Of a stretch of DNA of 64,000 bases, positions 56,858 through 64,000 are shown piece after piece. The translations under genes were made by a program, and so were the position numbers. A model generated the notes under the pieces. It was not told the DNA's origin, searched no databases, and was given only the letters and a program-made list of their open reading frames with translations. The stretch is from Pseudorhodobacter ferrugineus DSM 5888 (GTDB lineage: Bacteria; Pseudomonadota; Alphaproteobacteria; Rhodobacterales; Rhodobacteraceae), in assembly GCF_000420745.1 (NCBI RefSeq), contig NZ_ATVN01000007.1, positions 100,619 through 164,618 of the forward strand. Reading direction: 5' to 3'. Position 1 is the first letter of the stretch; every line of letters begins with the position of its first letter.

Positions 56858-57301
56858 ATGTACGATACATCAACCCACAGCCTGAATGGTGGTATGGGCA
56901 GCTGGCCGCGTCGGGCACAAGGCTGGCTGGACGAGCGCGGAAAAGGCGCTTGGATCGCCGCTATGGTGCTCGGCTTTATCTTTGTCTGGCCCGTTGGCCT
57001 TGCCCTTTTGGCCTATATGATCTGGAGTAAACGCATGTTCAACCGTTCCGCCTGTCACAATCGCCGCCTCGCCCATGCCCCTTGGAAAAGCAATTCCAGT
57101 GGCAACAGCGCCTTTGACGCCTACCGCGACGAAACCATTCGCCGTTTGGAAGATGAACAAGGTGCGTTTGAGGCCTTTTTGAAGCGGTTGCGGGATGCAA
57201 AGGACAAGCAGGAATTTGACAGCTTTATGGATGACCGTGCAAAATCGAATGCATCAGACCGCGCTGCAGAAGGTGGCGACAAGGATGTGTCCGCCTATTG
57301 A
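56858..57301 (+). CDS. DUF2852-family small membrane protein
   Basis: A 147-residue protein with one membrane hairpin (GAWIAAMVLGFIFVWPVGLA, LLAYMIWSKRMF) and a charged C-terminal tail (YRDETIRRLEDEQGAFEAFL, KRLRDAKDKQEFDSFM). It matches DUF2852, unknown function, common in Rhodobacterales. GGAGAG precedes the ATG. The 257-base region upstream is AT-rich and contains AAGCGCTT and a CTTGAA element, but no gene. Confidence 0.85.
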   Translation: MYDTSTHSLNGGMGSWPRRAQGWLDERGKGAWIAAMVLGFIFVWPVGLALLAYMIWSKRMFNRSACHNRRLAHAPWKSNSSGNSAFDAYRDETIRRLEDEQGAFEAFLKRLRDAKDKQEFDSFMDDRAKSNASDRAAEGGDKDVSAY

Positions 57302-57331
57302 ACCGCGACACCGGTAGACCGATATTAAAAG

Positions 57332-57357
57332 GGGCGGCCCGCAAGATTGGGCCGCCC
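57332..57357 (+). terminator. GC-rich hairpin between DUF2852 and RDD genes
   Basis: A perfect 9-bp stem GGGCGGCCC/GGGCCGCCC with an 8-nt loop, no U-tract. It may attenuate or stabilise the transcript between the two membrane-protein genes. Confidence 0.5.
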
Positions 57358-57387
57358 TTGCACACCCGCAAACCCAAGGACAAAACG

Positions 57388-57831
57388 ATGTTTTCCAGCG
57401 CCCTGCCCGACCCTGACTATCAAGCCGAGTTTTATGCGGGCGTGCCGTTTAAGCGCGGGATGGCTTGGATTGTCGACACGGTTTTGACGGTTATTCTGAC
57501 GGCGATCATCGTCCCGTTCACCGCCTTTACAGCGCTGTTTTTTCTTCCATTTCTTTACCTTATTGTGAACCTATTGTACCGCTGGATCAGCTTGTCGCGG
57601 TCATCAGCCACCCCAGGCATGCGGTTTGCCGCGATTGAATTTCGCCGCTCAGATGGGCGCGTTTTTGATACCGCTACGGCGTTCATGCATACGTTGGGCT
57701 ATTCCTTAAGCATTGCGTTTGTTCTGCCGCAGGTGTTGTCGATCGCGATGATGCTGCTGGGGCCGCGTGGCCAAGGGTTGACCGATACCGTGCTGGGCAC
57801 AGTTGCACTTAACAAAACCGCGCGGTTTTAG
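57388..57831 (+). CDS. RDD-family membrane protein
   Basis: A 147-residue integral membrane protein with the RDD signature: VPFKRGMAWIVDTVLTVIL (Arg and Asp in the first segment), about four hydrophobic segments and SSATPGMRFAAIEFRRSDG. RDD proteins are thought to be small transporters or stress-linked membrane proteins; the function is not settled. AAGGACAAAACG precedes the ATG. It follows the DUF2852 gene by 86 bases. Confidence 0.85.
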   Translation: MFSSALPDPDYQAEFYAGVPFKRGMAWIVDTVLTVILTAIIVPFTAFTALFFLPFLYLIVNLLYRWISLSRSSATPGMRFAAIEFRRSDGRVFDTATAFMHTLGYSLSIAFVLPQVLSIAMMLLGPRGQGLTDTVLGTVALNKTARF

Positions 57832-57953
57832 TGGCTTTTGCGCAAGCAACCATCCCATTCGGCGGGTTCGCGCCGGTTTAGGCAAACTCTGTCCTTGGCG
57901 GCGCGGGATTGGCTTGCTAACTTGCATCCAATATTCCTGATTTCCGGACGTCG

Positions 57954-58832
57954 ATGCGACATACCCTTCCTCTCGCGCCGCAGTTTTATGTGACGGCCCC
58001 ACAGCCTTGCCCGTATCTGGACGGGCGGATGGAGCGTAAGCTGTTTACGGCGTTGCAGGGCGAGCATGCGCAAAAACTGAATGATACCTTGTCTAAACAA
58101 GGGTTTCGCCGGTCGCAGAATGTGCTGTACCGGCCATCTTGTGCGGAATGTTCGGCCTGTTTGTCGGCGCGCATTCGTGTTGCGAATTTTGTACCGTCAC
58201 GGACGCAGCGCAAGGTTCTTCGCCGCAATGCTGCCCTGACCCGCAATGCTACCAGCCCTTGGGCGACCGAAGACCAGTTTGCGCTGTTTCGCCGCTATTT
58301 GGATTTTCGCCATGCGACCGGCGGGATGGCGGATATGGATATCTTTGAATTCGCCGCGATGATCGAGGAAACCCCGATCCGTAGCCGCGTGATCGAGTAT
58401 TCCGAAAGTGACCGGCGCGAGCCTGGCGATTTGTCGGCGGTGTGCCTGACAGATGTGTTTGAGGACGGGCTGAGCATGGTCTATTCCTTTTACGATCCGG
58501 ATTTGTTTGGCCGTTCGCTGGGGACGTTTTTGATCTTGGATCATATTGAAATTGCGCGGGCTGCCGGTTTGCCCTTTGTCTATCTTGGCTATTGGGTGCC
58601 AGGCAGCAAGAAAATGGGCTATAAGGCGGGGTTTTCCGGGCTTGAGATTTTCAAAGGCGGGCAATGGCAAGCCATGGGCGACCCCGAGGATCACAGGTCC
58701 GAACTGCACCCTTTGTCGGTGGAACCTATTGCAGAACAGGTTGCAAAGATCAGCTTGCCAGACGGGCGCAACCCAATGCGGGGGCCAACCAACCTGCAAG
58801 ACCCGCCCGATGAGCCGGTAGCACTTGGCTAG
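57954..58832 (+). CDS. bpt: Aspartate/glutamate leucyltransferase
   Basis: Transfers leucine from Leu-tRNA to proteins with N-terminal Asp or Glu, marking them for ClpAP. The 292 residues show the ATE/Bpt N-terminal Cys cluster ([24 protein letters not shown]) and the C-terminal GNAT-like domain ([36 protein letters not shown]). Length and Cys pattern fit Bpt rather than eukaryotic ATE. Confidence 0.94.
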   Translation: MRHTLPLAPQFYVTAPQPCPYLDGRMERKLFTALQGEHAQKLNDTLSKQGFRRSQNVLYRPSCAECSACLSARIRVANFVPSRTQRKVLRRNAALTRNATSPWATEDQFALFRRYLDFRHATGGMADMDIFEFAAMIEETPIRSRVIEYSESDRREPGDLSAVCLTDVFEDGLSMVYSFYDPDLFGRSLGTFLILDHIEIARAAGLPFVYLGYWVPGSKKMGYKAGFSGLEIFKGGQWQAMGDPEDHRSELHPLSVEPIAEQVAKISLPDGRNPMRGPTNLQDPPDEPVALG

Positions 58833-58881
58833 CGCCAAGCGGCATTCTCCCGAAAACCTTTGGCAAATTACACGTGGACGC

Positions 58882-58893
58882 GTTAGCGTTAAC
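58882..58893. promoter_or_regulatory. CceR-type box upstream of the glutamate-synthase-like gene
   Basis: GTTAGCGTTAAC fits GTTAnCGnTAAC exactly, as does the edd operator at 50923. It is centred 70 bases before the start of the FMN-binding glutamate-synthase-like gene, which makes that gene a candidate member of the central-carbon regulon. Confidence 0.65.
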
Positions 58894-58957
58894 CCAGTTT
58901 TAAACGCTGGCCAGCAAAGTGCTTGGCAAGGCGGCTGTGCTGATGTGAGAGGTCAAA

Positions 58958-60559
58958 ATGTTTCCAATGCGGTACACCCCCCTAGCGGTTGTGATTTTGG
59001 TCGTGCCGGTCGGGCTTGCCGTGTCATCCTATCACCCGATCTGGGGCGGGTTGATCACGGTTTTGGCAATGTCTTTATCGGCTTGGGGGCTGTTCGATCT
59101 GACGCAAACGCACAGTTCGGTTTTGCGCAACTATCCGATTTCGGCGCGGATGCGGTTTTTGCTGGAAACATTCCGCCCCGAAATCCGACAGTATTTTGTG
59201 GAAAGCGATCAGGATGCAACGCCGTTTTCGCGTGAACAACGCGCGCTTGTGTACCGCCGTGCCAAGGGCATAGACGGGTTGCGCCCATTTGGCACACAGT
59301 TGGATGTCGAAAAGATTGGGCATGAATGGATAAACCATTCGATGAAACCATCGCACCTTGCCAGTCAGGATTTTAGGGTAACGATTGGGGGCGACCATTG
59401 CACACGGCCTTATAAGGCGTCTGTGCTGAATATCTCGGGGATGTCATATGGCGCGCTGTCGCCGACAGCGATTGAGGCTTTGAACAAAGGTGCCGCCAAG
59501 GGCGGATTTTGCCATACGACAGGCGAAGGGTCTATTTCACGGTTCCACCGCGCGGGCGGCGGGGATTTGGTTTGGCAAATCGGGTCGGGTTATTTTGGCT
59601 GCCGCAATGCCGATGGCAGCTTTTCCGAGGATAAGTTTGCCGAAAATGCGGGATCCGATCAGGTCAAGATGATCGAAGTAAAGTTGAGCCAAGGGGCAAA
59701 ACCGGGCCACGGTGGCATTCTTCCAGGCGCAAAAGTGACCGAAGCCATTGCCGAGGCGCGCGGCGTGCAGGTGGGCGAAGATTGCATCAGCCCATCGTCA
59801 CATTCGGCGTTTTCAACGCCGTTGGAACTGTGCAGCTTTATGCAGCGGTTGCGCGAATTGTCGAGTGGCAAGCCCGTGGGGATCAAGCTTTGCGTGGGCC
59901 ATCCATGGGAATGGTTCGCGCTGGCCAAAGCCTTTGCGCAAACGGGTCTGTCGCCGGATTTCATTACGGTGGATGGGGCCGAGGGCGGCACGGGGGCTGC
60001 GCCTGCCGAATTTGCCGACCATTACGGTGCGCCGCTGCGTGAAGGCTTGATGCTGGTCCACAATACCTTGCTGGGTCTTGGCATTCGCGACAAGACCAAA
60101 ATCATCGTGTCGGGCAAGCTGATTTCGGCTTTTGATATTTGCCGGATGTTTGCCTTGGGGGCCGATGCTTGCAACATGGCGCGCGGATTCATGTTTGCGA
60201 TTGGGTGCATTCAGGCGCAGGCATGCCATTCTGGCAAATGCCCGACAGGCGTGACCACCCAAGAACCGGGGCGCTACCGCGCCCTTGTCGTCGATGACAA
60301 ATACATCCGCGTGGCGCAGTTTCACGCAAACACAATGCACACGCTAAAAGAAGCGATCGAGGCCAGCGGTCTGGCCCATCCACGCGACTTGACCCCCCAT
60401 CATTTGATCATCCGCGTCAATAGCCGCGAGGTGCGATCTGCGGCAAGCCAATACCTTTGGTTGGAACAAGGCGATCTGATGGGCGATGACGTAACCCACC
60501 CCGCCTTTGCCAAATATTGGAGCCATGCACAGGCCGAAAGTTTTGCTTTTGCGATTTAA
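58958..60559 (+). CDS. FMN-binding glutamate-synthase-like protein
   Basis: A 533-residue protein with two N-terminal membrane segments (LAVVILVVPVGLAVSSY, GLITVLAMSLSAWGLF) and a glutamate-synthase FMN-binding domain (about 140-510): SGMSYGALSPTAIEALN, DGAEGGTGAAPAEFADHYG, KLISAFDICRMFALGAD and CHSGKCPTGVTTQ, whose Cys set resembles the 3Fe-4S ligands. It lacks the glutaminase domain of GltB, so it may be a standalone amine- or NH3-using oxidoreductase; the reaction is not established. GAGAGGT precedes the ATG. Confidence 0.88.
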   Translation: MFPMRYTPLAVVILVVPVGLAVSSYHPIWGGLITVLAMSLSAWGLFDLTQTHSSVLRNYPISARMRFLLETFRPEIRQYFVESDQDATPFSREQRALVYRRAKGIDGLRPFGTQLDVEKIGHEWINHSMKPSHLASQDFRVTIGGDHCTRPYKASVLNISGMSYGALSPTAIEALNKGAAKGGFCHTTGEGSISRFHRAGGGDLVWQIGSGYFGCRNADGSFSEDKFAENAGSDQVKMIEVKLSQGAKPGHGGILPGAKVTEAIAEARGVQVGEDCISPSSHSAFSTPLELCSFMQRLRELSSGKPVGIKLCVGHPWEWFALAKAFAQTGLSPDFITVDGAEGGTGAAPAEFADHYGAPLREGLMLVHNTLLGLGIRDKTKIIVSGKLISAFDICRMFALGADACNMARGFMFAIGCIQAQACHSGKCPTGVTTQEPGRYRALVVDDKYIRVAQFHANTMHTLKEAIEASGLAHPRDLTPHHLIIRVNSREVRSAASQYLWLEQGDLMGDDVTHPAFAKYWSHAQAESFAFAI

Positions 60560-60639
60560 GACGGTTTGCCTTGGTGCGGGGTGCCACATCAAAGGGGAAC
60601 GGTTTATGCATCGCAAGACTTATCTGGCGGGCGCGCAGC

Positions 60640-60709
60640 GATGAGCGATGAGCGATGAGCGATGAGCGATGAGCGATGAGCGATGAGCGATGAGCGATGA
60701 GCGATGAGC
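60640..60709. repeat. Ten perfect tandem copies of GATGAGC
   Basis: Seventy bases made of ten exact 7-bp units lie 81 bases after the glutamate-synthase-like stop. The unit holds ATG and TGA, and since 7 is not a multiple of 3, every frame meets a stop each 21 bases on the plus strand. Copy number is likely variable by slipped replication. Confidence 0.97.
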
Positions 60710-60719
60710 GAACGGGGCA

Positions 60720-60747
60720 GATTGCACAAGGTTGATTGCACAAGGTT
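60720..60747. repeat. Two tandem copies of GATTGCACAAGGTT
   Basis: Two exact 14-bp units, plus a partial third (GATGCA), follow the heptamer array after 10 bases and lead into the terminator at 60759. Confidence 0.95.
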
Positions 60748-60758
60748 GATGCAAATGA

Positions 60759-60788
60759 AAAAGGCCGCCCAGTTTTGGGCGGCCTTTT
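60759..60788. terminator. Bidirectional intrinsic terminator
   Basis: A perfect 12-bp stem AAAAGGCCGCCC/GGGCGGCCTTTT with a 6-nt loop; T-runs on both strands make it serve the glutamate-synthase-like gene on the plus strand and the TRAP genes on the minus strand. Confidence 0.95.
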
Positions 60789-60806
60789 GCTTTGCTAGAC
60801 GCTGGC

Positions 60807-63164
60807 CTAGCCCGCCAGCAGGTTAGGCACAATCGTGACCACCCACGGGAAGAGGTAGAGCAATACCAAGGCCCCAACCTGGATCAACACGAAAGGGATA
60901 ACCCCGCGGTAGATGTGCCCTGTTGTCACCTCTTTCGGGGCCACGCCACGCAGATAGAACAGCGCGAAACCGAATGGCGGTGTCAGGAACGAGGTTTGCA
61001 GGTTCACCGTGATCATGATCGTTACCCAGCTTGGGTCGAACGTGCCGCCATAGATGACGGGGCCGACGATTGGGACCACGATGTAGATGATCTCAAGAAA
61101 GTCGAGAACAAAGCCAAGGATGAACAGCACCAGCATCACGATCAGGAAGACCGTCAGCTCGTTATCAAAGCTGCGCAGGAAGCTTTGGATATAATGTTCG
61201 CCGCCGAACGAGATCAGCACAAGGTTCAGGATCTGCGACCCGATCAGGATCGCGAACACCATTGACGTGACTTTGGTGGTTTCGCGCACCACTGGAGTCA
61301 GCACCTTGTTGCGCCACAGCACCCAGCAGGCATAGAGCAAGCCAAACATTGCAAAGGAATAGGTGGCTTGTGCCACGGCCCATGCGATCCACTGTTCGGT
61401 CGAGGTGACACCAACCCCGACGCGAAGGTCAAAGTTCACACCCACAAGGATCATAATCACGATCGCAAACGCGGTCATAATGATGATGCGGCCCGATTTG
61501 TTCAGATCCCCCAGCTTGCGGTAGGCCGCCAGCAAGATCGCGCCCCCTGCCCCAAGCCCTGCGGCCGGTGTCGGGTTCGTGATGCCACCAAGGATAGAGC
61601 CGAGCACCGCAATTATCAGGATCAGCGGTGGAAAGACCACGCGGATCAGTTCATTTTTGGCCAGCATCCCTGAGGCGTGGACCGCCCCATAAATGGCCAG
61701 ACCAAAGGGGATTGCGAGGAACACCAGCGTCATTCCGGGTGTCGCGTTGGGTGCAATCAACAGCACGTCAATCAACAGCCCGAGTGCCACGCCCCCCAAA
61801 CCGATCCACAATGGGCGGTGGTCGGCCGAAGGGGCGACGCCGCGTGCGGTGGTCAAGGTAAGTGCCAATAGCAAGAAGATTACGGCCACGCCGGTACCGA
61901 TTGGCGCGCGCGAGGCAAGCTTTTCGGCAGATGCGGTTACCAGCTCTTCTGGGGTCAAGGCGACCGATTTGGTGACGCCACCAGCGGCGTCAATCTCGGC
62001 CTGTTGGGCGACAGCGGCGTCCCAGCGTTCCTGACCATGCAGGTCGATCATTGAGGCCTTGCACTGATCTGACACGCGCGTCCGAAGATCGGCGGTTTGG
62101 CCCGCATCGGAATAGCTGTCGACCGTCAGATCCTGGTTGCCAATCACATTGACCTGCATGGCAAGGAACAGACCTGCAATGAGGGCAACCGGCACGCCCA
62201 AGAACCACTTGGTTGCATCGCCACGGGTGATGACTTCGCCACGCCCGTTTACGTCAATCCGCACTGCTGGTGCTTTGGATGGGTTGAGCATTGCAAAGCC
62301 AAAGGCATAGCTTGCATATAGTACAGCCAGCATAATGCCCGGTAGAATTGCGGCCTGAAACAATGTGCCAACAGAAACAACCGCCGCCGTTCCAAGGTAG
62401 GTCAGCGCGTCCGAACAGCCTGCCGTTTGCGCGCGGATTTCTTGTCCCGCTGCGTAAAGATCGCCTGCCATCGTTCCCAAAAGGACGATGACGATAGACG
62501 GCGGGATGATCTGGCCCAACGTGCCAGAGGCAGCTATAACGCCAGTGGCAAGCTGCGGCGAATAGCCTGCCCGCAACATCGTGGGCAAGGAGAGCAGGCC
62601 CATCGTTACCACGGTGGCACCAACGATCCCGGTCGAGGCAGCAAGGAACGCACCAACAACTACAACCGCAACAGCCAGACCACCCGGAAGCGGCCCAAAG
62701 ACGCGGGCCATGGTGGTGAGCAGATCATTGGCGATTTTGGAGCGTTCCAGCACGATGCCCATCATGACGAACATCAATACCGCCAGCAGTGTCTCAATCG
62801 AGGCACCGGCGATGACCCGTTCGTTCATACGGTTCACGATGAACGACAGGTTACGGTCCATCGCAAACTCCCAGCCCTGCGGGAACAGCGGTTGGGCGAT
62901 CAGCGGCAGTTCAGGATATCTGAAATGCGTGATGTCGATCTGGTTTACCCCTGCTGCTTGTAGTGCGCGGTAGGCATCAGAACCCGTATCAACTGCATTA
63001 TGGATTAGCAAACCAGCCGTATCAAGCGACGCGATTATACCAAACGCGATAACACCTGCGCCACCGATGGCAAAGGCAACTGGGAAACCAGAGATAATGC
63101 CTGAAAATAGGCACAAGAACACGATGATGAGGCCGACCTCAATCCCGTCAAGTCCGAATAACAT
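60807..63164 (-). CDS. TRAP transporter large permease subunit (DctM family)
   Basis: A 785-residue polytopic inner-membrane protein of the TRAP secondary transporter family, which takes up organic acids or similar with Na+ and a periplasmic binding protein. It is much longer than the usual DctM of about 430 residues: the two DctM halves (about 1-295 and 505-785) are split by a 200-residue insert with a soluble loop (about 320-420) and extra membrane segments. GTLGQIIPPSIVIVLLGTMA and NPTPAAGLGAGGAILLAAYR are DctM segments. The small-subunit gene upstream is disrupted. Confidence 0.93.
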   Translation of the reverse strand: MLFGLDGIEVGLIIVFLCLFSGIISGFPVAFAIGGAGVIAFGIIASLDTAGLLIHNAVDTGSDAYRALQAAGVNQIDITHFRYPELPLIAQPLFPQGWEFAMDRNLSFIVNRMNERVIAGASIETLLAVLMFVMMGIVLERSKIANDLLTTMARVFGPLPGGLAVAVVVVGAFLAASTGIVGATVVTMGLLSLPTMLRAGYSPQLATGVIAASGTLGQIIPPSIVIVLLGTMAGDLYAAGQEIRAQTAGCSDALTYLGTAAVVSVGTLFQAAILPGIMLAVLYASYAFGFAMLNPSKAPAVRIDVNGRGEVITRGDATKWFLGVPVALIAGLFLAMQVNVIGNQDLTVDSYSDAGQTADLRTRVSDQCKASMIDLHGQERWDAAVAQQAEIDAAGGVTKSVALTPEELVTASAEKLASRAPIGTGVAVIFLLLALTLTTARGVAPSADHRPLWIGLGGVALGLLIDVLLIAPNATPGMTLVFLAIPFGLAIYGAVHASGMLAKNELIRVVFPPLILIIAVLGSILGGITNPTPAAGLGAGGAILLAAYRKLGDLNKSGRIIIMTAFAIVIMILVGVNFDLRVGVGVTSTEQWIAWAVAQATYSFAMFGLLYACWVLWRNKVLTPVVRETTKVTSMVFAILIGSQILNLVLISFGGEHYIQSFLRSFDNELTVFLIVMLVLFILGFVLDFLEIIYIVVPIVGPVIYGGTFDPSWVTIMITVNLQTSFLTPPFGFALFYLRGVAPKEVTTGHIYRGVIPFVLIQVGALVLLYLFPWVVTIVPNLLAG

Positions 63165-63190
63165 GATGTGACAGTCCTTTGTTGGGGCCT

Positions 63191-63680
63191 TTAATGGGTG
63201 CCGGTGGCAGAGCTATCCACCGCCGAGTCGAGATCAAGATACTTGCCATCTTCTTTCGGACCTCCGCGCCATTCGAGCAGCGAGCGGTAAAAGAACGCCA
63301 CGGCCTGCAAGAACACCAAGAAGGTGAAGGACAGCATCAAGATTTTGAACAGGTAGTAGGCGTCAAAGCCGTTTGGCGAAAAGCCAATGGTTTCGACATT
63401 CCATTTCAACACATTCGCCTTGCGCAGGATTTGGTCGAAACTGTCAGAGGCGGAAATCTTGGGTGTAAGAAGGTGACGCCACATAAAGAACCAAGCAAAA
63501 AGCCAGGTCATGATCGTCGCGGGCATCATAAAGAGTAGTGCGCCTGCCATATCAACCACCCGCTTGGCGCGGTAGCTGAGGCGAGCATAGACCAGATCGA
63601 CCCGAACATGGCCGCCCTGCACGAATGTGTAGGTGACGCAAAGGCAAACGATCATTGCGTTGTAAAGTTTGAGTGTTGAT
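63191..63680 (-). pseudogene. TRAP transporter small permease (DctQ family), 5' end cut off by an IS element
   Basis: The remaining frame reads STLKLYNAMIVCLCVTYTFVQ directly from the left end of the IS21 element, then RVDLVYARLSYRAKRVVDMA, TWLFAWFFMWRHLLTP and YYLFKILMLSFTFLVFLQA, all DctQ-like. The first part of the protein, normally one membrane segment and the amphipathic start, is missing. An internal ATG at 63655 could only give a truncated 154-residue protein. The binding-protein gene, if it exists, lies beyond the IS. The transporter is probably inactive in this strain. Confidence 0.85.
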
Positions 63681-64000
63681 TGTCACTGAGAACTGACCCG
63701 GCAACAGCAAAAATTGTCACTGAGAACTGACCCATGTGCAACCTTGCCTCAGCTTGAATCAGCTGGGGGCACTTGGAGTGATAGACATGAGTTTTTTAAA
63801 AGTTATCCGGGGATGGGCGCTGCGAGAGAAGATGCCCATTCGCGAGATCGCGCGGCGCACGGGCATCTCGCGCAACACGATCAAGAAGTATTTGCGGGAG
63901 GGGATTGTTGAGCCAGCGTTTCAGACGCCGGATCGTCCGAGCAAGCTGGATCCGTATGTCACTCAGCTGACAGCATGGCTTGTTTCGGATCAGCGCAAAT
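63681..64000 (+). mobile_element. IS21-family insertion sequence, left end (runs off the window)
   Basis: The element starts with TGTCACTGAGAACTGACCC (63681-63699) and carries a second exact copy of it at 63715-63733, the multiple terminal repeats used by IS21 transposases, then an istA gene. It is inserted in a TRAP small-permease gene. The right end and istB are outside the window. Confidence 0.9.
63787..64000 (+). CDS. istA: IS21-family transposase IstA, N-terminal part
   Basis: About 71 residues are present. The N-terminus MSFLKVIRGWALREKMPIRE followed by IARRTGISRNTIKKYLREG is the IstA helix-turn-helix, which binds the terminal repeats. The DDE catalytic core and IstB lie beyond the window. 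GGAG precedes the ATG. Confidence 0.92.
   Translation, partial: MSFLKVIRGWALREKMPIREIARRTGISRNTIKKYLREGIVEPAFQTPDRPSKLDPYVTQLTAWLVSDQRK

Noticed and set aside
60417..60743. A frame encoding repeated SSLIAHR units on the minus strand
   Set aside because: The repeat is a consequence of the 7-bp DNA array; the frame continues antisense into the glutamate-synthase-like gene and has no start signal.
60640..60747. CRISPR-like array
   Set aside because: Repeats are 7 and 14 bp, directly tandem without spacers, and no cas gene is near.

Overview
The window is chromosomal DNA from an alphaproteobacterium of the Rhodobacterales/Rhodobacteraceae (Roseobacter-type). This rests on gene content and order (csp-DUF192, pdxH/fabI, ppiD-trpE, trpGDC-moaC-moeA-lexA, comEC, gltX, gltA), the alphaproteobacterial LexA box GTTC-N7-GTTC, Entner-Doudoroff genes behind a CceR-like operator, TRAP transport genes and a clearly GC-rich sequence. 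It is almost entirely housekeeping; the only mobile DNA is an IS21-family element entering at the right edge.

Left part (1-33.5 kb): threonine catabolism (tdh, partial, and kbl), an XRE-cupin regulator, tRNA-Pro(UGG), DUF192 and double cold-shock genes, pdxH, fabI, two LysE-type exporters, gpt, an aminotransferase, ppiD, trpE, a YibQ-like deacetylase on the opposite strand, the trpGDC-moaC-moeA operon, lexA with its own operator, comEC, gltX and gltA. Then come N-carbamoylputrescine amidase, a PaaI-type thioesterase, a DUF2235 protein, an orphan molybdenum hydroxylase large subunit, ornithine decarboxylase facing an Lrp regulator across a nested palindrome, and valS.

Right part (33.5-64 kb): a 55-residue Tat-signal protein, a HisC-like aminotransferase, DUF4177 and TerB-like proteins, an L,D-transpeptidase, gatB, pepN, a photolyase translationally coupled to a 53-residue DUF2256 protein under a LexA box, malate synthase G plus a GlcG-like protein, bolA, a J-domain protein, tRNA-Cys, an rlmI-like methyltransferase with a PIN-domain gene, a lipoprotein, edd-eda, glnE, small membrane proteins, bpt, an FMN-binding glutamate-synthase-like protein, a 7-bp tandem repeat and a TRAP transporter. 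The TRAP small-subunit gene is cut by the IS21 element.

Two window-scale patterns stand out. The given strand is C-rich left of about 33.7 kb and G-rich to the right, whichever strand carries the genes, which is an origin-type skew switch or an inversion edge. Several exact regulatory motifs join distant genes: LexA boxes at lexA and the photolyase, CceR-type boxes at edd-eda and the glutamate-synthase-like gene, CtrA-type boxes upstream of a TerB-like gene and a lipoprotein gene, and an unexplained CGTATGTACG motif at two other loci. No CRISPR array, prophage or obvious defence system was seen.
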